A stretch of 64,000 bases of DNA from Arabidopsis thaliana (GCF_000001735.4 NC_003070.9:8804001-8868000); one strand, 5' to 3'. Shown: positions 45,473-57,960, numbered from the stretch's first letter. Numbers and translations are program-made. Notes: a model not told the origin generated them from the letters alone.

Positions 45473-47520
45473 ATGATACATTACGAACAAAACAACAACC
45501 TTCAGAACCTTCCATCTTCATCTTCCAACGATCTTCTTCTTGGCATCAATGGAGCTGACGCAACCCATAAGAGAAAACGGAGACCCGCAGGGACACCAGG
45601 TTCTTAATATTTCCTCTTTTACGTTTTGAATTTTTCTTATTGTCTACTAGGTTTTCTATAATCTTTTTGGATTAGTTTTCTATTAAGTTCCAAAAAGTGT
45701 TGTTGATATTACTCTGTCAAGATTTCTTTTTCATTTCTAATGTTGGGTTGCCAATAATTTAGCACAAGATTTTTTATTTTTGAGATTGTTTTTTACCATA
45801 TAATTTAGAAAATCATTTTTTATCTTCTGTATCGGAGCTAACAGATCCAGATGCAGAGGTGGTATCTTTGTCACCAAGAACGTTACTAGAATCAGATCGG
45901 TACGTGTGTGAGATCTGCAACCAAGGGTTTCAGAGAGATCAGAATCTACAGATGCATAGAAGACGACATAAAGTGCCATGGAAGCTTCTGAAGAGAGACA
46001 AGAAGGATGAGGAAGTGAGGAAGAGAGTCTACGTGTGTCCTGAGCCAACATGTCTCCACCATGACCCGTGCCACGCTCTTGGAGATCTGGTCGGAATCAA
46101 AAAGCACTTCCGCCGTAAACACAGTGTCCACAAGCAATGGGTTTGCGAGAGATGCTCCAAAGGCTATGCAGTTCAATCTGACTACAAAGCCCATCTCAAG
46201 ACCTGCGGTTCACGCGGTCACTCCTGCGACTGTGGCCGCGTTTTCTCCAGGTTCTTTCTCATATATCATCATCTCTAACTGTGTGTATATCTATAAAAAA
46301 AAGTTTTGTTAACTTAGTCGATGTTTTGTGGAAAACCCTAGCTATTCTATCGGCTCTATACTGAGGATTAGTTTCTCTTGGGTTCTCCAAATCTTTTAAT
46401 TTTCTTTGAAATTTTATTTATACAATTTAACTTTCTAGGTAAGATTATAATTGGAAATATGGAATCCTTAAACTAAACCAAAGAATGTTTTATAGGATGG
46501 TGTGTAATGTTGTTACATTACAGGTATATTTTATCTATAAGGCATATAGATTTGTTTTTTTTTAATGTGCATATATAGATTTTGACACAGCCTACCAATA
46601 GAAGCTCAGCTTGACTGTTGCCAGATTATTTTAATTTACATATGAAGTCACGTTGATACCCATTATGGATTTCCATTACCAACACTTTGTTCTATTTTGT
46701 TAATACACAAACTAAAAAGTCTTATAATCACATAATACCTTTCCAAAGATATCTAAGTCCATAACTCAATTTTCTATTATTGCTTTTTCATTTGATTACG
46801 TACGTACACCATCAAACACTATTGTGTTTTGTTTTCAATTCTTTTGGTTATCCACTACTAGCTCATTCTTAATTCTTCTCTTGTTCTTTTTTCAGGGTTG
46901 AGAGTTTCATAGAGCATCAAGATACTTGCACCATCCGGCAACCTCAACCCACCAACCACCGTCATCTACAGCAGCACACGATGGGCCTTGACGCTCCATC
47001 AAGAACCACTTCGACAGCAAGCTTCGGCCCTTTATTGCATGGACTTCCTTTGTTAAGACCTCCACGACCGTCCAATCAACATTCACCAGCTTTTGCTTAC
47101 CCTTTCAATGCTTCATCAGCTCCTTTCGAAAGCCTCGAACTTCAACTATCCATAGGAATGGCAAGAACATCAGCACAAGCGAGGCACAACGAAAAGAGAG
47201 AGACGAGTTTAACAAAGGAGAGAGCGAACGAGGAGGCAAGGAAGGCAGAGGAAACGAGACAAGAAGCGAAAAGGCAGATAGAGATGGCAGAAAAGGATTT
47301 TGAGAAAGCTAAGAGAATAAGGGAAGAAGCAAAAACCGAGTTGGAGAAGGCTCACGTTGTTAGAGAAGAAGCAATCAAGAGGATTAATGCAACAATGATG
47401 GAGATCACTTGCCACTCTTGCAAGCAACTATTTCAGCTGCCTGTTACGGCTGATGAGAGTACGTCGTCTCTTGTTATGAGTTACGTTTCCTCGGCGACAA
47501 CTGAAGGAGAATGCGAGTGA
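45473..47520 (+). CDS. IDD16: INDETERMINATE DOMAIN 16-type C2H2 zinc finger transcription factor
   Basis: Nuclear transcription factor. IDD14, IDD15 and IDD16 act in lateral organ shape and gravitropism through auxin genes. Three exons: 45473-45599, 45845-46250, 46896-47520, giving 385 residues. A KRKRRP nuclear signal sits at 33-38. The ID domain has four fingers: YVCEICNQGFQRDQNLQMH (C2H2), YVCPEPTCLHHDPCHALGD (C2H2), WVCERCSKGY...HLKTCG (C2HC) and HSCDCGRVFSR...HQDTC (C2HC, split by intron 2). A long charged coiled coil (about residues 265-340, rich in Glu, Ala, Lys) precedes CHSCKQLFQLP near the C-terminus, as in the IDD14-16 clade. I chose the ATG at 45473; an earlier frame start at 45410 runs through the poly-A leader and is unlikely. 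Confidence 0.93.
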
Positions 47521-49342
47521 TCCAATGCATCTTCATATATATATCCATATGAACAAAAGAAAGCAAATAATGATTTTAAACGAAATGACGGTATTTTTTG
47601 TGGATCTGTATGAGTGATCATTTTTTACTATATGCATTGTTTTCTTTTGCCACTGCATATTTCATATAATGACTGTAAATTTTGAGAATCATTTGAATTT
47701 CGATTATCATTCTTCTGCTTAGTTTTTTTTTTGTTGTTGTTGTGATAATTGAGGATATTTCATTTTAAATGTTCCTTGATTTAGCATTTAATTTAGTTTT
47801 GAACTGGTTTTGGGTAGCTTAATATATTTTAATTAGGATTTTTTCCAGAAAAGAAGAAAAGAAAGAGGAGCGGTAAATTACATATGGTAGTTAAATGGTG
47901 TGGGGTTTGGTTGATTGGTTGGTGTAAGTTGTAACTATTTTGATGAAAGAAGCATAATGATAAGGTTTTAGAAAATGTTTTGTTCTCTTAGAACTAGTGG
48001 AGAATTCTATACAAAACAAAAATAATGAATGGAGCATTGATTGAGGAGGGGAAGCAGTAGTAATTGCATTAAATTCGAGAGAAAAAAATGATAGAGAGGT
48101 CAAATTTTCTGCATACGAATCTCAGGTGGAAATGATTGATGTACACCTAATAAAATATGATCACGAGTCGCTTCTTTCTCTTTCCCATCGTTACATTCTC
48201 GTAGTTGTAGCTTAGTCTCAATCCGACCAAACAAGAAATCATCTCTCTCACATAAAGACGGAATCTTGCAAGATGCCATATGAAAAAATATTTTAACCTT
48301 TTACACTAAAAAAGGCATATGTATTAGAAAACCAAAAAAAAAAAGTGGTGTCTTAGGCTCCTAGTTTATTGCCTCCAATTACAAAAAAAAATAAAAAATT
48401 GGAGATAGTTTTTGTCAAAGTTTCATACACTAGTGACGGATATATAACACATTAGGTTGTTGTTTAATTGACCATATGGTAAGAAAATTGTTTGCATTTG
48501 AAAGCTATATACATATCTTAATTAAACACATTGTGAAAGGGACTATATCATCCCTTGTGAGCTTGAAATGGTTAATTAAAGGTTTTGAGTTTAACGTAAC
48601 AAACACTCTTTTTTGGTTAACATTATTACTATATATAAAAGAATAAGAAGCAGTACAATCTTGGCATATTTACAAGTATGAGAAACCATGTGCTATAAAA
48701 TGGGAGTAAGAAATTCAAAGATGCCCACCCATCATGAAAAAGCCAAAATCAGTGTCAAAGAGAGTGTGTGGACTGTGGATACATATATTACACAAATGTA
48801 ATGATGGAAACGCATAGGAGAGAGAGAGAAGAGTAAATGGTGATTTAAGAGCAGAAGTGGTTGTCGTTTCCTTTACAGGAAAAGGAACGACATGAATTTC
48901 AGTGCCAAAAAGATTGAAATGGTGGTTAGGAGTCAGGCTTCAGTCTCTCTCACCTGACTCTTCACTCACTTCCATGATTTCCTTCCTTCTCTCCTTTTTC
49001 ACTTTTCTTACTCCATCCTATTCCTTCTTTAAAGCCACACACTCTCTCTTTCTCATCTCACCTCAATACGTGATCTCCTTGATTTACATTTTTTTTTTTA
49101 ACAAAATCTTTTTGTTCATTAGGAAAGAAGAAATAAGCAAAAAAATTAAGGATAAAGTATATGGAACTTGTTTTTCCAATCTAACTTACCTAAATTTGTA
49201 TAGGCAAACTCCGTAAATCCAATAAAAGTCCCATACATGAATTAGGAAACAATTTATCCCGCATTATCTGCGGATAGAAAACAAGAAACAGAAAGTTGAT
49301 ATTTGATTGAGTATATTTAAATGAGAGAATATCGTATTTTCG

Positions 49343-49373
<31 letters not shown>

Positions 49374-50162
49374 GTAATGTTAAGGAAATATATTAAGACA
49401 TAATAGTATACTTATACTTGTTTAAAATGAGAGAACCCGTAGTTTATGTATATATTTTTTTTTTATAACAAAAATATGTTAACCAAAATTTAATTAAAAA
49501 ATATGTTATCAAAATTCATAAAATGTTGAAAATCTACAACTAAACATTTGTTACGTCGGAGTTGGAAGTATCGCCTTTCCGTTTAATCTTTTACCAAAAT
49601 CTCCGGTGGGTTCTATTTTGTTCAACCGCATTCGCCTCATAGTATCTTCAACCCCTTTCGTAGAAAACTGCTTCTATCCCTAACATCACAACTCTAAGCT
49701 CACCTAGTCAAACGCAATAGTTTCGGATTGCTAAAAAACAAACAAAAAAACAAAAAACAAGAAATTATCAAAAGAGATGGACGACGTGTGAACGTTGTTG
49801 GACTGCTCTCAAGCCCATGGACCACAATAATTTTAAAGACAAGAAGAAAAACTTGCTTTAAATTATCATACGCATGCCAATTAATTCGGTCCCAACACCA
49901 TCTATAAATCTGTAAAAAGTAAGCAAATTGAGTAAGAAATTCCATAATGTGGCTGAATAAGAAAAACAAGGTTTTCAAGATTGATTTGCCAATATTAGGA
50001 TAGGGGGTTCTTGAAGATAAGTTGATATTCTACAAAACATGTAAAGCAAGCAAAACTTTGACTTAAAACATTTGAATGCAAACCATGTGCCACAATATAA
50101 AATCCATGTGATAGTGATGATATTAAGAAAAATTTAAAGGGTGGAGTCAAAATCTTGGCTTC
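47521..50162. other. Intergenic, 2.6 kb
   Basis: AT-rich. Notable items: two adjacent short hairpins at 48863-48960, a CT-rich stretch at 48940-49080, and a (TA)n microsatellite at 49349-49372. A 104-codon open frame at 48902-49216 is low-complexity Ser/Phe/Leu and not supported. Confidence 0.5.
48863..48960. other. Two adjacent inverted repeats
   Basis: First: GTCGTTTCCTTT (48863-48874) against AAAAGGAACGAC (48880-48891). Second: GAGTCAGG (48930-48937) against CCTGACTC (48953-48960). Both are imperfect or short, and I cannot assign them to a known RNA. Confidence 0.35.
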
Positions 50163-51766
50163 CTAAGAGGTTTCAACGTCTGAGAGATCTTCTCGGTAAA
50201 GCTCTGACAGATCTTCTCTGTAAAGCTCAAAGTCACTAGGGCTCCATCTGCAGAGCAAGTTCAGCTTGAAAGTAGCCATCTTCATTCGCAATAGACGCTG
50301 CAAAGTAAACAAACAAGTATAAGAAATAAAGCATACAAATTAAAAGGAAAGGGTTTTGGTATACAGAAGTCTTATTACCAAAATGTGGGCTGATTTTGGC
50401 GAAAGTTGTTTTCCTTCTTCACAAACTACAAAGTCAGCGACCAACTCCACAGTACCTACATATTAAAATAAGAAGAAGAAATAAGTTTTTGGATTAATAT
50501 AGATAGCAAAAGTGAGTATGAGAAAGAGGAATATTAAGATGGTGAGACGACAGACCTTTGTTTAGTCGTACAGGCATTTCAAGCTTCCGAAGAAGTGGTT
50601 CCATCTCATGTGTGAACTGTTCTAGAGGACCTTCCTTCAGTTCAACCTAATCATTTAGGTGGTACCAATATAGTAATTAAGATAAAAGTAACGAAACAAA
50701 GTTTTTTAAATAACAAAGAGAAGCAGAGCCTGATCATAGTCAAGCTTATTTATTTATCTAGAAACAACAGTATATAGAGATGGCACAAGTTCTGTTCACA
50801 AACCGTTTCTACTGCAATGCTTCCGGTCCTTGAAAAGTCGGAATCCTCATAAGCGTTAAATAAGCTGCAATACACAACCAGAAGAAGTATTGTGAACAGT
50901 TACAACAACTAGACATGTATACAATTCAAACCCGTCACTGTTGTTTCACCAAAGCAAAAGAGGAAAAAAGAGGACGTCAAGAGATACATAGATAGATACC
51001 TTTCGACTTCTTCCTTTGGCATATCAGTAACAAGAAGTCCAGTATCACCACGAAGCAGCTGAAACAACATTCCACAACATATGTAAATCTAACTGACAAA
51101 AAATGACCATTTAACATAAAAGAACCATTGTAAGAAGCAGAATACACAAACCTTGGAGACTTTGTAGATACCAGAACGGAGTTCATCTTCTGCAGAACGA
51201 CCAAGAGCAACCTGCATCACTTTGTTCGAACCTAGGAAGAACCTAGACAAATAAGAACCGAGTCAGTCATAACATTCAAGTAATTCTAACATCAACCAGA
51301 AGAAGGACAAAGAAACTAACTTTCCATTGTGCCTAAACTGCTGCCTAAACTCCTTGAATTTGATATTTCTCATGTTTTCAAAAGAGAAAACATAGACAGA
51401 GGAATATTTTTCAACAGCCTCCCTAATTCCATTCACAATACACTCCTTATGCTCTCTTCCTTTCTTCTTCGTCTTAGACAAAGTCACTGCAGCAAAAAAT
51501 CAGAAAACAAAACCCTTAGATAAACCATTCATCAATCGATTCAACCATAGAAGCTATGAAAAAACATTACTAACTCCAACAAGTTAAAGTTTTTTTCAAA
51601 AGGGTTCCTCTAAAAACCTAACAAAACCCTAAAACCCTTGACGGCGGCTACAAAAGTTACAGCTTCCAAAACCAGTGACAGAGATACAATGGTTCAGACA
51701 ATAGAGAGCAGAAAGAGTGAAGGAAGAAGAGTTCTAACCTGGTCTATCTCGCTTTGATTTAGGCAT
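50163..51766 (-). CDS. Ribosomal protein L10 family, MRTO4-like ribosome assembly factor (AT1G25260-like)
   Basis: Paralogue of the P0 stalk protein that occupies the stalk site on pre-60S particles in the nucleolus until P0 replaces it. Eight minus-strand exons: 51766-51739, 51486-51321, 51242-51152, 51058-51000, 50864-50804, 50646-50556, 50455-50379, 50297-50163. They encode 235 residues. It starts MPKSKRDRPVTLSKTKKKGR, as in yeast Mrt4 homologues. It continues with FFLGSNKVMQVALGR and LLRGDTGLLVTD, typical L10 motifs, and lacks the acidic C-terminal tail of P0. The C-terminus carries ELYREDLS twice in tandem. Promoter marks of ribosome-biogenesis genes are present (see the site II and telo-box entries). 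Confidence 0.92.
51624..51632 (+). promoter_or_regulatory. Telo-box in intron 1 of the MRTO4-like gene
   Basis: AAACCCTAA, the consensus telo-box, lies about 135 bp inside the gene in intron 1 (51487-51738). Telo-boxes commonly accompany site II elements in plant ribosomal and ribosome-assembly genes. Confidence 0.55.
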
Positions 51767-53725
51767 AGCTGAGGTTTCAAATGTTGTATGGAAGTGAGAG
51801 GAACGAAAGTGAAGGAGAACGGCTTCTGTTTATTAAGCTCCTTTCAATTTTCTTCAGGGAAACTGAAACCCTTGTTCCCTTGTTTGCTTTAATTCGCACT
51901 TTTTAATCTGGACCCCTAATTCAACCCGATCCGGATCCGGCCCGTTTCAGGCCTTTTAGCTATCAGAAATCTGGGCCGATTTTTTTTTGTCATTGGAGGG
52001 TGTACTAGTTTAAATTTAAATGGATTATAGTGTTTTTAGTTTTTTTTGTTTTGTTGTGCAAAAGTTTTTAAGTTAAGAAATTAAAGTTTTAAATTTAATG
52101 TTATAAAAATTAATTAAAAAGTGGTACTTTCAAAATCATATTATTAAACCTCTTAATAATGAATTATAAATTATTTATATGAATGCTCGGAAATTAAACA
52201 ATGTAAACGTATAGGGAACAATAGGAACAACCATTAGTAGTGAGTAGTGATCTCACTACTGGCAATTTGTTCGAGACTAAGGGGATGGGTCCACTCATTT
52301 GTAGAAGTCCTCAACCCTTCTCATGCTCGTAGTAGTCGCCGTGGCTTGTGTTTTGTTCTTGGACGAGAAGTTTATTTGGGAAGGTAAAAGACAATTTATT
52401 TATTAAGATTTGATAATATTTATAAGCATACACTATATTATTGTTTTCAAATTGAAGTGTACTTGAAGCAATATATTTATTTTTATTTTTACTAGGAGCA
52501 ATATTGATTGTATGTGGGCTATATATATGTCGTGCTATATGGCGAAAAGATCAAGAGATGAGTGGAATTAGTTCCGTCGGGGGAATTAAAAAAACACACA
52601 AAAATCGCTCGAGATTGTTATAGCTAGTGGTATTGATAGTGGCTCGATCTATGGCATAAAAGAAAATGATGGAAAATATATGACATTCAATTGGGGTATC
52701 ATAACGTTCTCTAGAGGTTTTTTTGTGTGTGAAATTTTAATTGGGTCAGTATGAATATAACTTTTTTTCTTTCTCATTCTTATAATATGTATGTATGAAT
52801 TGATACTTGGTTTTCACTTTTGGTCGTATCATCTTTATGCAAGTCACATGAAAGAGAGCAGAAGAATGGAAAGAGAATCCAAGCCCAAAACTTCCACATT
52901 TGGATCTTTACCAAGTGTATTTGGCTTTACGTACGCATGTTGCTTACTGACAATAATGATATACGAGCCTTTTTCTTTCTTTTGGAGTTCTTGTGTGTGG
53001 CAAAGCCATCGCGGAAAAGCCACAAAGCATGCTTAGCACGTGTCAACGTCAACCTAATATGTTACTTTTATTTATATCTTGTTTAACTTCACAATTATGT
53101 TTTAATAAATGTTAATAGCACCGAGCATGTTTCTGCATTGTCATTTTGGCTCATATAGTAAAACGCATTACCGTTCGTATAAGAATGTGTGGCATCGATG
53201 TAAATGTATAATAGTTTTCTTGTCATGTTATAACAAATGCTTTTGCAAAAAAAAAAGATTCTTTTGCAGTGAAACGCTCTTGAAAGCTTGTGGAGCTCCT
53301 TTCATAGAACGACAATAAACAGTTTCGTCTTATTTTTGCATTACGTCTTCACTTTGTATTCTGTTTTCCCTTTGATCATGAATATACATTTCAACACATA
53401 AACTCTTTTGTTTTTCTTTTCTTTTGTCTACAAGAAGGTTAATCCTTCCAAACTTTGCTACTTTAGTAACGAGTTTCCAGAAACAAATATTTGAATCTCA
53501 CATCTTCCTATATCATGAGCTAGGAGGATTGGACAGTTAATACAATTGAAGTGGAGCACAATGAAAAAGGTATAGAGGTAGAATTAAAGACGAAAACACC
53601 TTGGCTACATAAATAGAGCTGATCATGAGCTAACAGGATTGGATAGTTAATAGTTAGAGACTTAGAGTGGGTATCAAAGTAGAAATCAGAAACTGTGGGG
53701 CGAAATCAGAGAAATGTGGGGAGAA
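51767..53725. other. Divergent promoter region between MRTO4-like and UMAMIT24
   Basis: AT-rich. A perfect 9-bp hairpin AGTAGTGAG/CTCACTACT lies at 52236-52260. Near UMAMIT24, a block of about 30 bp (ATCATGAGCTA, GGATTGGA, AGTTAATA) occurs at 53512-53543 and again at 53622-53651. No gene is supported; open frames of 60-90 codons around 52790-53320 have no recognisable features. Confidence 0.5.
51972..51977 (+). promoter_or_regulatory. Site II-type element (TGGGCC) upstream of the MRTO4-like gene
   Basis: TGGGCC about 206 bp upstream of the start codon, with GGCCCG and AGGCC nearby (51939-51953). TGGGCY site II elements bind TCP factors and mark growth-linked genes. Confidence 0.5.
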
Positions 53726-55909
53726 ATGAAGAGTGTAGTTGCAATGGTGGCGGTTCAGTTTATCTTCGCCGGGATGTTCATTTTGTTTAAGATAACGGTC
53801 GACGATGGTACGAATCTCAAAGTTCTTGTAGCGTATCGTCTGTCCTTTGCTACTATTTTCATGCTTCCCCTTGCCCTCATCTTCCAAAGGTTTCCTACTC
53901 TTTTTCTTACATTTTTATTTTTATCAGTGTGCATTTTTTAATGTATAACCTTATCTATATATGCACATATTCTTCAAATAACCCCAACTTCACCAAGTTA
54001 TTTGTGTGTATTTGTATTCACTTATTACTCAATGTTAGTTTATTTTAATTATAATGTTTTGTTTTGGATTTCTTATAATCAGGAAGAAGCGGCCAGAATT
54101 TACATGGAGGCTGCTCTTACTAGCATTTGTTTCGGGGTTGCTCGGGTACTCAGAACTAGTACAATATCACTTTTCAGCTACATGATTTTATTTATTTATC
54201 TATTGATGGCAAGAATATACTGAAATATAATCCTAAATTCCATAGATAAAACAGTGTTGCAATGTGTAAGTTTGAATATATGATGAATGTTGGACTTACC
54301 AAATTGCAAATAAATCCTAAATCCTTAGCACCCATGGAATTATCGTTGATTTTTTTAGGTTTTTGACTATCATGCAGAGCGGCGATACCAAATATTCTCT
54401 ACTTGCCGGGTATGGCTCGAACATCAGCGACATTTTCAGCTGCAAGCAGCATAATTAGCCCATTGATCACCTTGGTGTTGGGTTTGGTGTTTAGGTTAGT
54501 AGACACGCGTATCATCAATTTTGTCTTCATTACATGAAATTATGTGTTTCAGTTTTTTTTCATGAAGACAAATTCTCAAAATTTTATACACAGTTTGTAT
54601 ATTTTTTGACGTTTTAGTTTTTTTTTATAGAGTTCCTTATTAATTTTAGTCAACATAGTATACTTAACGATAAAATACAAACTCAATAAAATCATGTGCA
54701 TAAAAAAATAAAAAAAATAACTTTTGAAATCTGAGGAATATTATTCAATGGTACGTTGTCCATTGAAATTTGCAATGGGATTATTATTCAATTTGCAAAC
54801 TTAGGAATATTATCTCTTAGCTAATTTGCAAACTTGTCCATTGATTAAAGATTGAATAATTTCTAGCTGATAAGAACTTAAAAGGCTAAATGACGTTTAG
54901 TTCTAATTAACATCCTCTCAATTTGTCGTGCCCACAGGATGGAGACTCTACGGCTGGGATCGAACGAAGGGAGGGCCAAGCTAGTGGGGACGCTGCTTGG
55001 TGCATGTGGAGCCCTCGTGTTTGTATTCTACAAAGGTATTGAGATTCATATCTGGTCAACACACGTTGACTTACTCAAAGGCTCGCATACTGGTCGAGCC
55101 ACTACGAACCACCACGTCTCAATCTTAGGGGTTCTTATGGTTCTTGGCAGTAACGTTTCCACCTCACTTTGGTTACTATTGCAGGCAAGTGTCACTTTTT
55201 TTGTTTAATAAATGAAGCATTTTTGTTTTGATCGTTGATAAAAATGTTGCAAGACAACGCAAAATGTTGGTTTACAGGCAAAAATAGGCAAGGAACTTGG
55301 AGGACTTTATTGGAACACAAGTTTGATGAATGGGGTGGGAAGTTTGGTGTGCGTGATTATTGCTCTCTGTTCGGATCATGACTGGGAGCAATGGCAATTA
55401 GGATGGGATATTAACCTCTTAGCTACGCTTTATTCGGTAAAACAATCTACCACACCTAAATGTGTGTAATAGACGCTTTTATTTATATTGTCCGTTATGT
55501 GTAGGGAATCGTGGTTTCGGGAATGGTCGTGCCTCTTGTTGCATGGTGCATCGCAACAAAAGGACCATTATTTGTTACTGTCTTTAGCCCTATAAGGCTG
55601 GTGATCGTAGCCCTAATAGGATCATTTGCTTTAGAGGAACCCCTGCATTTGGGAAGGTATATCAAACTCTATCATGATTTTTATGGGTGATCTGTGTGAA
55701 TCATATTTGTTTTTTTTTTTTTTTTTTTTGGCGAAACTTGCAGTATAATCGGTGCCATGATAATGGTGGGAGGAGTATACCTAGTGGTATGGTGTAAAAT
55801 GAAGGAAAAAAAGAGTGCGTCTACGACTTCGGACCATATTGAAACAAATAAGAATAACAAAGAACTGGACCTTGGCAATCTTTCATCAGTAAATAGAGAT
55901 GTCCCCTGA
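53726..55909 (+). CDS. UMAMIT24: WAT1-related amino acid transporter (UMAMIT family)
   Basis: Plant drug/metabolite-type transporter with ten membrane helices; UMAMIT24 has been reported as an amino acid exporter in seed loading. Seven exons: 53726-53889, 54083-54145, 54378-54494, 54938-55184, 55278-55436, 55505-55656, 55744-55909, giving 355 residues. A start at 53714 would add four residues. Visible landmarks: VVAMVAVQFIFAGMFILFK, the PNILYLPGMARTSATFSAA segment of EamA repeat 1, VLGSNVSTSLWLLLQAKIGK, and GPLFVTVFSPIRLVIVALIG with LEEPLHLGSIIGAMIMVGG in repeat 2. The C-tail is polar. Intron 4 begins with GC, not GT. Name from gene order and memory. Confidence 0.93.
55185..55277 (+). other. 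GC-AG intron in UMAMIT24
   Basis: The exon ends CAG and the intron begins GCAAGT, then ends TTTACAG. Only this splice keeps the conserved LLLQAKIGKELGG reading. AG/GCAAGT is the known strong context for GC donors. Confidence 0.8.
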
Positions 55910-56718
55910 ATCCCCATATGGGTTACATGATCAAATATAGTTTGAGTCTACCATAGAAGCAGAATATAAAATAGGGTCGGTAAGTGAATTAAGATCCAGC
56001 TGTATGCCTCAATTGGTGTTAAGTAGCCTTTGAAGTATATCTTTTTCAATTTTTAACGTTACTTCAATATTAAAACACAATTACAACTTGCTACTTAATT
56101 TTACCTCTAAAATGCTATTTTGTTATTGTCTAAGTGACTAAGTGGTAAATTTGTTGTAAAAAAATTATGACCGCCACAACATTTCATCTCACATTTTATA
56201 GTTTTGAAGTGATTAATTCATCTTCACATATGTGGTTTTCATTTACCGTTTATTACTCTCTTTTTTTGGCTCGAGGTTTGGAACTCAACAAAATGTTTGA
56301 ATGTTACATATATATTGCTTGTGCTAAGTAACTATCATATTATCAATGGATTCATATGTGCTTTCGGTGCGATGTATTCCGTAGATTTTCACTTTCATCA
56401 AATGTAAATGATGTAATTAAGTTTCTCAAAAAAAAAAAAAACTTAGTGCATGACTTAATTGGCATAACCATTAATATTAGTCACAAAAAAAAAAATTATT
56501 AGTCCACCGTCGAAGGAAAAAAACAAAAAGCAGTAGACAATTCTTGAAGTAAAATTAAAGGGATAGACAGATAACGTTTACGAGAGGAATCATGACACGT
56601 GAACATGGAGTATCGGTCAAACCTGGCAACTGGGACATTTCTTTAAATACCCACAAAATATCACTTTTGAAGAAGTAGGAAAAAACAAAACCAAAGAAGA
56701 TCTAAAGAGATAAAGAGA
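55910..56718. other. Intergenic, promoter of the thionin-like gene
   Basis: AT-rich spacer. The last 140 bp (56582-56642) resemble 57765-57822 upstream of the decayed copy, so the promoter was duplicated with the gene. Confidence 0.6.
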
Positions 56719-57156
56719 ATGATGAAGAAGCAAGTGACGATAGTGGCGGCTCTTCTGATTATGATGGCTTTATGTTCCAGCTTGAATATGGTGGCCGAGG
56801 CTCAATTAGGCCCCGGAGACTGCTACGACGGTTGCTCCACCGCCTGCGTCCAACGTGACCGTGAGTACTCTCTTCTTTCTTAGTTTTCCCCAAAGGTTTC
56901 TGTCTCCATTTGTATAATAACTCCTTGTCGATCTTCTCTTTTCTTCAGCGAGAAAGACGTCCCGATGCGATCGCAAGTGTTCCATTCGTTGTGGTCCAGG
57001 TAAACATTATGAAACCGGATACGTACCGACCGGTCTGTGATACATTTGTCTGATTTGTACCAACCCCTGATTAACCGGTCTGATTTGTACCGGAACTAAT
57101 GTTGATGTTTTTTGTAAATTACAGATGCTGCCAGGGCAAGTGGGAGTGGTGTTTAA
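56719..57156 (+). CDS. Thionin-like secreted cysteine-rich peptide (AT1G25275-like)
   Basis: Three exons: 56719-56860, 56949-56999, 57125-57156, giving 74 residues. Residues 1 to about 29 are a signal peptide ending near AEA. The mature part has six cysteines in two CX3CX3C clusters (CYDGCSTAC and CDRKCSIRC), separated by about ten basic residues. The two cysteine triplets suggest paired helices held by disulphides, as in small plant defence-like peptides. Function is not known from the sequence. Introns split the mature region at phase 1 positions. Two adjacent ATGs open the frame; I used the first. Confidence 0.85.
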
Positions 57157-57960
57157 ACTTTATATTTTACCAAGATCCATGCATTTGGATTTAATTATGT
57201 TGTAATCTTATTTAATAATCGTATCTCTGGAAAACATATTCTGTAATTTTTATGTAGTTATTGGAACCAATAAATAATAACAGCTACAATGGTGGAATTA
57301 AGTACACTAGTGCTGGTTTGTAATCAACTTTAAAATGTGTTGAGAACCGGATCAGCTGGTCTAACTGAAATCTAATTAATCAGTTTGCAACTATAACTTA
57401 AATCTAAAACTAAGAAGTAAGAACCGGCTTACTCACGTCTTGTCTTCTCTTTCGTCGTTAGATCCAAGCTGGGTCATCCAGCTCTATGGTAACCCAATTA
57501 GCAATACATACTCATGGCCCATTCTCAAAATTAATATATTACTCAAGTCAATAAAGAAGACCAAACGCATATATAGTCTCACTTTAACTTCAATCTCTGA
57601 AACTTTTTTTTGTTCACGTTAGACATATGATCTCTGAAAACCTAAGTTATTTAAACTGTGTGTATTACTTAAACATGGCAACATTCCCGAATTTAAAACT
57701 GTGTGTGATCTATTGTTTGTAGGTTTTCACATAGTTTGGATATTGAAAAGGATAGAAAACGTAGGGAGATGAATCATGACGCGTGTACATATAGACAAAC
57801 GGTCAAACATGGCAACATTCCCCAAAAATTTTCCTTAGGTCTTTTAGTAAATGTTAACCCACAACTATAGATCTTCTTTTAAGAGAGGGAGAAGGAAAAA
57901 ACAAAAACAAAGAAGACCTAACTATGAAAAAGGAAAGAAAATCGTAGCGAGGGAGAACAA
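57157..57960. other. Spacer between the thionin-like gene and its fossil copy
   Basis: 3' flank of the gene, AT-rich spacer, then a duplicated promoter block at 57765-57822. A 60-codon open frame at 57440-57622 has no features. Confidence 0.55.

Noticed and set aside
48930-48950. Resemblance of a short stretch to the miR165/166 core (CAGGCTTCA)
   Set aside because: Only nine bases match, and the local fold is too short for a plant microRNA precursor.
48902-49216. 104-codon plus-strand open frame
   Set aside because: Low-complexity Ser/Leu/Phe from a CT-rich tract; no domain.
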